Assembly: GCF_014202335.1 (NCBI RefSeq)
Contig: NZ_JACHGP010000003.1
Span: 310,001-374,000 of the forward strand
DNA length: 64,000 nucleotides
Direction of reading: 5' to 3'
DNA from: Mycobacterium sp. AZCC_0083
Lineage (GTDB): Bacteria > Actinomycetota > Actinomycetes > Mycobacteriales > Mycobacteriaceae
Program-made: the position numbers and the translations under genes
Shown: piece by piece, positions 17,911 through 25,297 of the stretch
How the letters are laid out: each line of letters starts with the position of its first letter
How positions within the stretch are numbered: the stretch's first letter is position 1
The notes under the pieces: model-generated
Databases searched by the model: none
What the model was told of the DNA's origin: nothing
The model's input: only the letters and a program-made list of their open reading frames with translations

Positions 17911-20129
17911 CGACCAGTCACGAACAAGACGAGACGCCGCTGTCCCACCTCAGGTTGACGGCCCGACTCAACACATCGGCCATGGACTCGCGCCGCGGCG
18001 TGGTCCGACTCCACGGGGAAGTCCTTGGTGCGCTGGGCATTCGGGAATGGGATGCGATATCGCTGACGGGTGCGCGCACGACGGCAGCGGTAGCCGGCCT
18101 CGTCGTCACACCGGGTGTGCCGCCCGGCACGATCCTGCTCGACGACGTCACGTTGTCCAACGCCGGCCTGCGGGAGAACTCCACGGTGATCGTGGCGCCC
18201 GTGACGGTGCACGGCGCGACGTCGGTGACGCTGTCCGGGTCGCGGCTGGCCACCCAGTCGGTATCCCCGGCGACGCTGCGACTTGCGCTGCTGGGCAAGG
18301 TGATGACGGTGGGCGACACGGTCTCGCTGCTACCGCGCGACCTCGGCCCCGGCACGTCGACGTCCGATGCCACGACGGCGCTGGCGACATCGGTCGGCAT
18401 CACCTGGACCTCTGAATTGCTCACCGTCACCGGCGTCGACCCGGCCGGTCCGGTAAGCGTGCAGCCGAATTCCCTTGTCACCTGGGGCGACGGAGCACAC
18501 CTTGCGACGCAGTCCACCGCCGGCCAGCAGGCCGTCATCGCCCCCAGCCTGGCGCCAACCACCCCGCCCATCCCCGTCGACGACCTCAGGGGCGCACACA
18601 ACCAGGTGGGTCGGCTGACCGAGTGGCTCAAGCTCGCGCTCGATGAACCGGCACTACTCGAAACCCTGGGCGCCAAGCCCAATCTCGGTGTTCTGGTATC
18701 GGGTCCCGCTGGCGTCGGAAAGGCCACCCTGGTGCGCGCGGTGTGTGCACAACGACGCCTGTTCGAGTTGGACGGCCCCGAGGTCGGGGCGCTGCGCGCC
18801 GAGGATCGGCTGGCCTCGGTGTCGTCGGCGGTCGCGACGGTCCGCAACGGCGGCGGGGTGCTTCTCGTCACCGATGTCGACGCGCTGCTGCCGGACACCC
18901 ATGACCGACAACCCGAGCCGGTCGCGACCTTGATCCTGGCCGAACTCCGTTCCGCGGTGGCCACTTCGGGGGTGGCGTTCATCGCGACGTCGGCGGTGCC
19001 GGACGCCGTGGATGCGCGGCTGCGGGCACCCGATCTGTGCGACCGCGAGCTGAGGCTGAGCCTGCCCGACGGCGCCACCCGCAAGGCGTTGCTGGAGGTG
19101 CTGCTGCGCGGGGTGCCCGCAGAATCGCTCGCGCTCGACGAAATCGGCGAAAAGACACCGGGTTTCGTGGTCGCCGACCTGGCCGCCCTCGTACGGGAAG
19201 CGGCACTGCGGGCCGCCGCGCGGGCGAGCGGCGACGGAAAGCCGCCCGCGTTGACGCAGGACGACTTCACCGGTGCCCTTTCGGTGATCCGCCCGCTGTC
19301 CCGGTCTGCCACCGAGGAGGTTGCCGTCGGGTCGATCACGCTCGACGACGTCGGCGACATGGTCGAGACCAAGCAGGCGTTGACCGAGGCGGTGTTGTGG
19401 CCGCTGCAGCATCCCGACACGTTCGCCCGCCTCGGGGTGGACCCACCGCGCGGAGTGCTGCTGTACGGCCCGCCCGGCTGCGGCAAGACGTTCGTCGTAC
19501 GCGCGCTCGCCAGCAGCGGGCGGTTGTCGGTGCACTCGGTGAAGGGCGCCGAGCTGATGGACAAGTGGCTCGGCGCTTCGGAGAAAGCCGTCCGCGACTT
19601 GTTCAGGAGGGCACGGGATTCCGCGCCGTCGCTGGTGTTCCTCGACGAAATCGACGCGCTGGCGCCGAGGCGCGGCCAGAGCGTCGACTCCGGAGCCACC
19701 GACCGGGTGGTCGCCGCACTGCTCACCGAGCTCGACGGCATCGACCCGCTGCGCGACGTCGTGGTGCTCGGGGCAACGAACCGACCGGATCTGATCGACC
19801 CCGCGCTGCTGCGGCCTGGTCGGCTGGAGAAGCTGGTGTTCGTCGAGCCGCCGGATGCGCAGGCGCGCCGCGACATCCTGCGCGCCTCGGGCAAGTCGAT
19901 CCCGTTGAGCCCCGAGGTGAACCTCGACGAGCTCGCCGACGGGCTCGACGGCTACAGCGCCGCCGACTGCGTGGCGCTGCTGCGGGAGTCCGCGCTGACC
20001 GCGATGCGGCGGTCGATCGACACGGCGGACGTCACCGCCGCCGACGTCGAGAAGGCCAGGGCGACAGTGCGTCCCTCGCTGGACCCCGTGCAGGTGGAGG
20101 CATTGCGGGCGTTCGCGGCCGGGCGTTAG
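17907..20129 (+). CDS. CDC48/VCP-like AAA+ ATPase (Rv0435c-type)
   Basis: A 740-residue protein with the layout of CDC48: an N-terminal double-psi barrel domain (1 to about 200) and two AAA modules. Module D1 has Walker A GPAGVGKATL near 266. Its Walker B reads GVLLVTDVDAL, with Val where the catalytic Glu should be, so D1 probably binds but does not hydrolyse ATP efficiently. Module D2 has GPPGCGKTF near 521 and a full LVFLDEIDAL with the Arg-rich sensor region GATNRPD and PALLRPGRLEK. It likely unfolds or segregates substrates. The start is GTG 17907, overlapping the pssA stop. The much longer open frame upstream is only an antisense-free accident of high GC. It ends nine bases before the next gene. 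Confidence 0.88.
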   Translation: MTTSHEQDETPLSHLRLTARLNTSAMDSRRGVVRLHGEVLGALGIREWDAISLTGARTTAAVAGLVVTPGVPPGTILLDDVTLSNAGLRENSTVIVAPVTVHGATSVTLSGSRLATQSVSPATLRLALLGKVMTVGDTVSLLPRDLGPGTSTSDATTALATSVGITWTSELLTVTGVDPAGPVSVQPNSLVTWGDGAHLATQSTAGQQAVIAPSLAPTTPPIPVDDLRGAHNQVGRLTEWLKLALDEPALLETLGAKPNLGVLVSGPAGVGKATLVRAVCAQRRLFELDGPEVGALRAEDRLASVSSAVATVRNGGGVLLVTDVDALLPDTHDRQPEPVATLILAELRSAVATSGVAFIATSAVPDAVDARLRAPDLCDRELRLSLPDGATRKALLEVLLRGVPAESLALDEIGEKTPGFVVADLAALVREAALRAAARASGDGKPPALTQDDFTGALSVIRPLSRSATEEVAVGSITLDDVGDMVETKQALTEAVLWPLQHPDTFARLGVDPPRGVLLYGPPGCGKTFVVRALASSGRLSVHSVKGAELMDKWLGASEKAVRDLFRRARDSAPSLVFLDEIDALAPRRGQSVDSGATDRVVAALLTELDGIDPLRDVVVLGATNRPDLIDPALLRPGRLEKLVFVEPPDAQARRDILRASGKSIPLSPEVNLDELADGLDGYSAADCVALLRESALTAMRRSIDTADVTAADVEKARATVRPSLDPVQVEALRAFAAGR

Positions 20130-20137
20130 GTGGTCGT

Positions 20138-20941
20138 ATGACGAGCACGGTGGTATCTCCGGACGGCTCGCAGATCGCCTTCGAGTCGTACGGTGACGGA
20201 CCCGCCATGCTGCTGGTACATGGCGGCACCGCGACGCGGATCAGGTGGGCACCCGTACGCGAGAAGCTCGCGGCCAGGTACACGGTTCACGAGATGGACC
20301 GCCGCGGCCGCGGTGGCAGCACAGCGGAGGTCGGTCCGTACAGCCTGGCCCGCGAAGGGCAGGACGTGGCCGCCGTCGCGGAGGCGCTCGGTGGGGACGT
20401 CTACGTCGTCGGGCACTCCTACGGAGCGCTCTGCGTGATCGAGGCTGCCCTCGTCACCTCGGCCTTCCGGCGCATCGTGCTCTACGAGCCGCCGATGCCC
20501 TCGCCGGGCGCGGACGTCATGCGGTCCGAGCTACTGGCATCGATGAGGACGATGAGCGACCCGGAAGCGATCCTGGAAACGTTCTATCTCAACGCCTTAC
20601 AGCTGCCGCAGGCCGCTGTGGACGCCCTCAAGGGGACCGAGGTCTGGCAGGCGAGAGTGACCGCCGCGCCGACGATCATCCGGGAGATCGACGAGGTCAA
20701 CGAGTTTCGGGCCACCGACCGTCTCGCCGGTATCACCGCACCGGTGCGGATGTTGCTCGGCACCGAGAGCCCGACGTATCTGCGTGCGGCGACGGCGGCG
20801 ATCGCCGCACAGCTTCCGGACGCCCGCGTCGTTGCGGTGCAGGGCCAGGCGCACCAGGCCATCGATGCCGATCCCGACCAGTTCGTCCGGCTGGTGTTCG
20901 ACTTCGATGCGACTACGGACGGGCCTCGAGCACCAGGTTGA
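20138..20941 (+). CDS. alpha/beta hydrolase
   Basis: A 267-residue alpha/beta-hydrolase-fold protein starting at ATG 20138, eight bases after the AAA ATPase stop. HGGTATRIRW forms the oxyanion loop. VVGHSYGALCV is the nucleophile elbow with the catalytic Ser near residue 92. GQAHQAIDADPDQF carries the likely catalytic His. The acid could be the Glu in LLGTESPTY. No lid domain is evident beyond a helical stretch around 120-180. The substrate is unknown. Its last 29 bases overlap the end of the convergent methyltransferase. Confidence 0.84.
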   Translation: MTSTVVSPDGSQIAFESYGDGPAMLLVHGGTATRIRWAPVREKLAARYTVHEMDRRGRGGSTAEVGPYSLAREGQDVAAVAEALGGDVYVVGHSYGALCVIEAALVTSAFRRIVLYEPPMPSPGADVMRSELLASMRTMSDPEAILETFYLNALQLPQAAVDALKGTEVWQARVTAAPTIIREIDEVNEFRATDRLAGITAPVRMLLGTESPTYLRAATAAIAAQLPDARVVAVQGQAHQAIDADPDQFVRLVFDFDATTDGPRAPG

Positions 20942-21965
20942 ACGGTGTCTCGGTAGCCCGCCGGAAACGGGTGAAACCGCCTTCGTCGACCACGATTTCG
21001 CGCAGTCGCGCTTCGCCGGCCTGAGCGCCGAGCGCGGGACCCTTGCGCGCGAGTGAGACGGGCACGCAGATCTGGGTGGACGCGCCGTACATCACCCGGC
21101 CAACTGGGTTGAGGTTGTCCTCCACCCGGTCATTCGCGAACGGCTCGACGATCATCGCCGTCCCGTCGCCGTTGAGCGCCTGCCGCGCGTGCCTCGACAC
21201 GCCGATCGGATCACCCATGTCGTGCAGGCAGTCGAAGAACGCGATGAGGTCGAAGCCCTTCTCCTGGTAGCCGACCGCATCGGCAACCTCGAAGCGCGCG
21301 TTGGATGCACCTGCCGCCGCGGCCTTCTTGGCGGCGACGTCGATCGACTCGGCGTGATAGTCGTACCCTACGAACTCCGAGTTGGGATAGGTCGTCGCCA
21401 TCAAGATGGTGCTGGCGCCGTGCCCGCAACCGACGTCGGCGACCTTTGCCCCGCTCTCCAATTTCGCCACGACGCCGTCCAGTGCGGGCAACCAGGCGCC
21501 GATCAAACTGCTGTTGTAGCCGGCGCGGAAGAACCGCTCGGTTCCCTCGAACAGACACGGATGGTGCTCACCCCACTCCATGCCACCCCCGGACTTGAAG
21601 TTCTCCAACGTGTGACCGAGGGCGTGAAACGTCGCCTCGACGATGTTGTACGCACCGGGCATGTCGACCGGACCGTTCGGGTCGGTCAAGCACAGCGCCT
21701 GCTCCGGGCTCAGCGACCACTTGCCGGCTGACGCGTCGAACTGCACGTATCCCCCTGCACCCTGGTTGCCGAGCCATTCGCGCACATACCGCTCGTCGGT
21801 ACCGGTGCGCTGCGCCAGCTCGCCGGGTGTCAGCCCGCCTTTGGCCAACTCGCGATACAGCCCGAGCCGATCCCCCACCAGGATCAGCGTCGCACTCATC
21901 GCGGCCCCCAGATCACCGACCGCCTTGCCGATGAACTCATTCAACTTGTCTTCGTCGATCGTCAT
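20913..21965 (-). CDS. class I SAM-dependent methyltransferase with N-terminal winged-helix domain
   Basis: A 350-residue protein from ATG 21965, chosen because GGGAGGAAAC lies just upstream. The first 100 residues form a winged-helix-like region (LTPGELAQRTGTDERYVREWLGNQGAGGYVQ). The methyltransferase core follows, with motif I VADVGCGHGAS near 183 and IAFFDCLHDMGDP as motif IV. The overall plan is like plant and bacterial O-methyltransferases of the rv2258c type. The acceptor is unknown. Gene ends overlap those of the neighbouring hydrolase. Confidence 0.84.
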   Translation of the reverse strand: MTIDEDKLNEFIGKAVGDLGAAMSATLILVGDRLGLYRELAKGGLTPGELAQRTGTDERYVREWLGNQGAGGYVQFDASAGKWSLSPEQALCLTDPNGPVDMPGAYNIVEATFHALGHTLENFKSGGGMEWGEHHPCLFEGTERFFRAGYNSSLIGAWLPALDGVVAKLESGAKVADVGCGHGASTILMATTYPNSEFVGYDYHAESIDVAAKKAAAAGASNARFEVADAVGYQEKGFDLIAFFDCLHDMGDPIGVSRHARQALNGDGTAMIVEPFANDRVEDNLNPVGRVMYGASTQICVPVSLARKGPALGAQAGEARLREIVVDEGGFTRFRRATETPFNLVLEARP

Positions 21966-22094
21966 GCTGTTTCCTCCCGCAGACATGGATGGCCAGGCAC
22001 AGGCGTCAGGCCGCCGGTTTGCTGTATGCCACCTGTGAGCGTGCGCCCCGGGTATGCCATGGCGCTGTCATTCCGCCAAACGCTCTTCCAAAAC

Positions 22095-22117
22095 ATGTGC
22101 TACGGCCCGTAGCACAT
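22095..22117. promoter_or_regulatory. perfect 23-bp palindrome, predicted VapBC operator
   Basis: ATGTGCTACGG and CCGTAGCACAT are perfect 11-bp arms around a single C. The site is 18 bases upstream of the antitoxin start and covers the expected -35 region, while TACAGT (22124-22129) is a good -10. A partial half site CGCTAC follows at 22121. Toxin-antitoxin complexes commonly bind such palindromes to repress their own operon. Confidence 0.75.
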
Positions 22118-22135
22118 AAGCGCTACAGTTGATGA

Positions 22136-22414
22136 ATGTCCAACGTCATCAGCCAGCGCGAGCTGCGTAACGACAGTGGCGCGATCATGCGTCGGGTCGA
22201 AGAGGGCGAACGCTTCACCGTCACCCGCAACGGTTCACCGGTGGCAGACCTGGTGCCACACGTCACGTCGGCGTCCGAACGGCCGCGGTTCGTTGCCGTC
22301 GTCGATATCGCTGCCGGGTTGGATCAATTGCCACCCTGGGGCGTCCAGCGGTTCACCCAGGACTTGCTCGACCTTGACGACGCGGTCGACGACAGTGTCA
22401 ACGACCCGTGGTGA
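22136..22414 (+). CDS. vapB: Phd/YefM-family antitoxin (VapB)
   Basis: A 92-residue antitoxin. The N-terminal half is a typical Phd/YefM DNA-binding fold: VISQRELRNDSGAIMRRVEEGERFTVTRNGSPVADLVP. The acidic C-terminal tail (QDLLDLDDAVDDSVNDPW) should wrap the toxin. The ATG lies seven bases after the -10 box TACAGT, which implies a leaderless transcript. It overlaps the toxin gene by seven bases, giving coupled synthesis. It is co-transcribed with the PIN toxin and probably autoregulated through the palindrome at 22095-22117. Confidence 0.9.
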   Translation: MSNVISQRELRNDSGAIMRRVEEGERFTVTRNGSPVADLVPHVTSASERPRFVAVVDIAAGLDQLPPWGVQRFTQDLLDLDDAVDDSVNDPW

Positions 22415-22812
22415 CCAGCCGCCACGACCGTGCGCTGCTCGACACCTCCGTCGTCATCGACGTCCCTTCCGACGTCGTGGCATCGCATGCCAGCACCGCC
22501 GCCGTCAGCACGATCACCCTGGCCGAGCTGGCGTATGGGCTACACACCGGCGATCCTCTGATCGACGCGTCGCGCGAGCAGCGCTACCACTGGATTCTGG
22601 CGACATTCGACCCAGTTCCGTTCGACGCACGCGCCGCACGTATCTATGGCGCCCTGTGCGCGCAAGTCCGCGCCAGCGGACGCGATCCGAAGCCACGCAG
22701 GTTCGACTTGCTGATCGCCTCAGTGGCCGTCAGCCTCGGCGTCCCGCTCATCACCCGCAACCAAGCCGAGTTCCGGGGCATCCACGATGCCCTCGACGTC
22801 ATCGCGGTCTGA
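22408..22812 (+). CDS. vapC: VapC-type PIN-domain ribonuclease toxin
   Basis: A 134-residue PIN-domain protein. Acidic metal ligands can be placed at LLDTSVVID (first Asp), LAELAYGLH (Glu), and RRFDLLIASVAVSLGVPLITRN (third Asp and the typical T-R-N end). VapC toxins cut tRNA or rRNA when free of antitoxin. The start may be GTG 22408 or GTG 22411. The latter gives a 4-bp GTGA overlap. The sequence VPSDVVASH after the first Asp is somewhat shorter than in many VapCs. All catalytic residues appear intact, so it should be active. Confidence 0.92.
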   Translation: MVTSRHDRALLDTSVVIDVPSDVVASHASTAAVSTITLAELAYGLHTGDPLIDASREQRYHWILATFDPVPFDARAARIYGALCAQVRASGRDPKPRRFDLLIASVAVSLGVPLITRNQAEFRGIHDALDVIAV

Positions 22813-22813
22813 G

Positions 22814-23263
22814 TCAGCCCCGTTCGGCCAGCGCGGCCAGCTTGTCCACGGATGCCTGCAACTTGTCGGCGGTGGTGGCGCGGGCGCGCACCATGCGCTT
22901 CTCGTCGGTGAGCCGTGACCAGTCGTAGGTGTGGGTGACGCGGGTGAGCGCGTCGTCCAGCGGCTCGAGCTCCCAGCGCCACAGGTGGCCGGGCGGGGTC
23001 CCACCCGGCTCCGACGGCCGCCACGCGATGAGCCGCCCCTCCTCGAACTCCTCGACGTGGTTCTCCCGCGCGGCACCCGTCGTGAGCGACATCGTGAATA
23101 CCGCACCAACACGCCGCACGCGCTGACCGGCAGGCGCCTCGGCGAGATTGTCGTTGCCATCCCAGCGCGGCTGCTGAGCCGGATCGGCGATCAACTCGAA
23201 GATCACGTCTGCCGGGGCGGCGACGTCCCGGCTTGCATTGACCACCCTGCTCTCGTCGGACAT
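22814..23263 (-). CDS. SRPBCC (polyketide cyclase/START-like) family protein
   Basis: A 149-residue protein of the helix-grip fold, starting at ATG 23263. VVNASRDVAAPADVIFELIADPAQQPRWDG is the characteristic first strand and helix, and WRWELEPLDDALTRVTHTYDW the central sheet. The fold encloses a hydrophobic cavity for lipid-like ligands. The C-terminal amphipathic helix (TADKLQASVDKLAALAERG) is complete. An in-frame ATG at 23305 lacks the expected start context. Ends back-to-back with vapC, one base apart. Ligand unknown. Confidence 0.82.
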   Translation of the reverse strand: MSDESRVVNASRDVAAPADVIFELIADPAQQPRWDGNDNLAEAPAGQRVRRVGAVFTMSLTTGAARENHVEEFEEGRLIAWRPSEPGGTPPGHLWRWELEPLDDALTRVTHTYDWSRLTDEKRMVRARATTADKLQASVDKLAALAERG

Positions 23264-23353
23264 GCCCTCATTCAACCTCAGCCGTTGACAGTCCCCCACC
23301 GACATGTCACAGTAGGACTATCTAACTAGGCAACGTCAAGATCGGAGTCCGAC

Positions 23354-23782
23354 ATGACCACCATCGCCCACACGTCGACGGTCATCCGCGCTGGTGACCA
23401 CGATCGGGAGAAGACCGCGAACCTCCTCGGCCAGGCGCTTGCCCAGGGGTACCTCGACATGACCGAGTACGAGCGCCGGGTACAAACCACGTTCGCCGCG
23501 AACACCACCGCTGAACTGCGCGAACTCGTCGCCGACCTGCCGTCGGCGTACCTGCGGCGCACCGACCCGCGCAGGCGCGCCGCCCGTCAGCGCGCGGCCC
23601 GAATGTCGGTCCGCCTTCACCTCGCCGGGTACCTGACGATGGTCATCATCGTGCTGACGGTGTGGCTGGCCGTCGCCCTGTCTGCCGGCGCCTGGTACTT
23701 CTGGCCGATCTGGCCAATCCTCGGCGCCGGCATCGGTGTGCTCGGTCACGCGATCCCGATCAAACTCGCGATGCGGGCCTAG
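23354..23782 (+). CDS. DUF1707 domain-containing membrane protein
   Basis: A 142-residue protein. The N-terminal DUF1707 domain is clear: IRAGDHDREKTANLLGQALAQGYLDMTEYERRVQTTFAANTTAELRELVADLP, described here in pieces: RAGDHDRE, LGQALAQGYLD and EYERRV. Two hydrophobic helices follow (YLTMVIIVLTVWLAVALSAG and FWPIWPILGAGIGVLGHAI). DUF1707 is widespread in actinobacteria, and its role is poorly known. Its 3' end overlaps the convergent monooxygenase by 23 bases. Confidence 0.83.
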   Translation: MTTIAHTSTVIRAGDHDREKTANLLGQALAQGYLDMTEYERRVQTTFAANTTAELRELVADLPSAYLRRTDPRRRAARQRAARMSVRLHLAGYLTMVIIVLTVWLAVALSAGAWYFWPIWPILGAGIGVLGHAIPIKLAMRA

Positions 23783-25202
23783 CGATCTTCGTCCACTGAT
23801 TGACGGCGGCGCGGATGGTCACTTCGTCGGGCACCGTGTCGGACGCCCATGCGACGTACCCGTCAGGGCGAATCAGGATGGCCGCGGGCAGCGTCGGGTC
23901 GCCGTGCACACCATTCGCCACCCCCGGCAGCTCGATGTCAGTGGAGGCCCGGGTGAGCAACACGAAGCGACCCGTGCGCAGCAGCTCGAAGAGTCGCTGC
24001 GCGCCACAGTCGACGTCGGGCATCCGCCGTCCGACGAGCTTGTGCGCGCCCCTCGGACGCGCGTAGTGGATCCCGATCCCGGTGAGCAGACCGCCCAGGA
24101 TCCGGCGCCCGATCGGAAGTCCGAGGATGACGGTGACGGCGACTCGGCGGAAGAGCCTGCGAAACGCGCTGGTTCCGAGCACCAGCGTGTTGAACGCGTC
24201 GGTCAACCGCAGCACCGTCGTACCAACGGGGTGCCGCTCGGCCTGATAGCTCTCGAGCAGACCGGCCGGAGCAGTCCCGCGCACGGCCTCGGCGAGCTTC
24301 CACCCGAGGTTCATCGCGTCGCCGATGCCCGTGTTCATGCCCTGGCCACCGAGCGGTGAATGCACGTGCGCGGCGTCGCCCGCGAGGAACACCCGCCCGA
24401 CCTGGTACCGGCGCGCCTGCTTGCGTTCACTGAGAAACCTTGAGCTCCAACGCATCTCCGTGACCCCCAAGTCGGTCCCGGCGATGCGGATCATCGCGTC
24501 CCTCATCTCGGTCTCGGTGACGGGCTCGTCGAGCGGCGCCTGCTCGCGCAGGCGGTCCCACACGATGAGGCGGAACCATCCGTCGCCGAACGGCACCACC
24601 AGCACCACACCCGCGACGCTGTTCCTGGCGAACAGCCCTTCCTCGGGCGGGCTCGGGATCCTGACGTCGGCAAGCAGGATGTGGGTCTCGTACTGCGTGC
24701 CGACGAAGTCGACGCCGACCAGTCGGCGAACCGCGCTGTGCGCACCATCGCAACCCACGACGTACTTGGTGCGCAACGACGTGCCGTCGCCGAGGTCCAC
24801 GGTGACGCCGTCGGCGTCCTGGTTCAGCCCGACGACCTCCGCGCCGCGCGCGACGTGCACGCCGAGTTCCGTGGCGCGCGCCTCGAGCACGCGTTCGGTC
24901 CAGCTCTGCGGCGCGATCAGCAGCATGGGATACCTGCTCTTCAGCTCCCGCAGGTTCAGTACCGCGCCGGGGGCCGGGGCAACCTCGTGGATTTGGACCC
25001 CGTGCGGCAACAGCTCATCGGCCATGCCGCGCGAATCCAGCAGTTCAAGCGTCCGGGCGTGCACCGCGAACGCCCTGGTCATGTTGGGTGTATCGGCACG
25101 GCGCTCCACCAAACCCACCCGGATGCCCCGCATCGCGAGCTCGCACGCCAGCGTCAAACCCGTCGGGCCCGCGCCCACCACGATCACGTCGTTGTCAGTC
25201 AT
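23760..25202 (-). CDS. FAD-dependent aromatic-ring monooxygenase (PheA/TfdB family)
   Basis: A 480-residue flavoprotein hydroxylase. DVIVVGAGPTGLTLACELAMRG is the FAD Rossmann motif at the N-terminus, GCDGAHSAVRRLVG is the DG motif near residue 155, and GRVFLAGDAAHVHSPLGGQGMN is the GD motif near 275. These make it a p-hydroxybenzoate-hydroxylase-fold enzyme that uses NAD(P)H and oxygen to hydroxylate an aromatic substrate. A C-terminal thioredoxin-like region is recognisable (GRFVLLTR). The start is ATG 25202, nine bases after GAGGAG. ATG 25211 sits directly on the ribosome site. It is divergent from a large LuxR regulator 95 bases away, which is the likely controller. Confidence 0.9.
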   Translation of the reverse strand: MTDNDVIVVGAGPTGLTLACELAMRGIRVGLVERRADTPNMTRAFAVHARTLELLDSRGMADELLPHGVQIHEVAPAPGAVLNLRELKSRYPMLLIAPQSWTERVLEARATELGVHVARGAEVVGLNQDADGVTVDLGDGTSLRTKYVVGCDGAHSAVRRLVGVDFVGTQYETHILLADVRIPSPPEEGLFARNSVAGVVLVVPFGDGWFRLIVWDRLREQAPLDEPVTETEMRDAMIRIAGTDLGVTEMRWSSRFLSERKQARRYQVGRVFLAGDAAHVHSPLGGQGMNTGIGDAMNLGWKLAEAVRGTAPAGLLESYQAERHPVGTTVLRLTDAFNTLVLGTSAFRRLFRRVAVTVILGLPIGRRILGGLLTGIGIHYARPRGAHKLVGRRMPDVDCGAQRLFELLRTGRFVLLTRASTDIELPGVANGVHGDPTLPAAILIRPDGYVAWASDTVPDEVTIRAAVNQWTKIARPASRV

Positions 25203-25297
25203 GGTTGTCATCTCCTCGATTTCATCGTCGTTGCCTCCAGCGTCGCGCTCGGGCCGATCGGTCGAATCAGTGAAATCACCAGTCCTACGATTTGAGC

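Noticed and set aside
17918..19894. A 658-codon minus-strand frame opposite the AAA ATPase
   Set aside because: Ser/Thr/Arg-rich shadow of the ATPase gene without domains.
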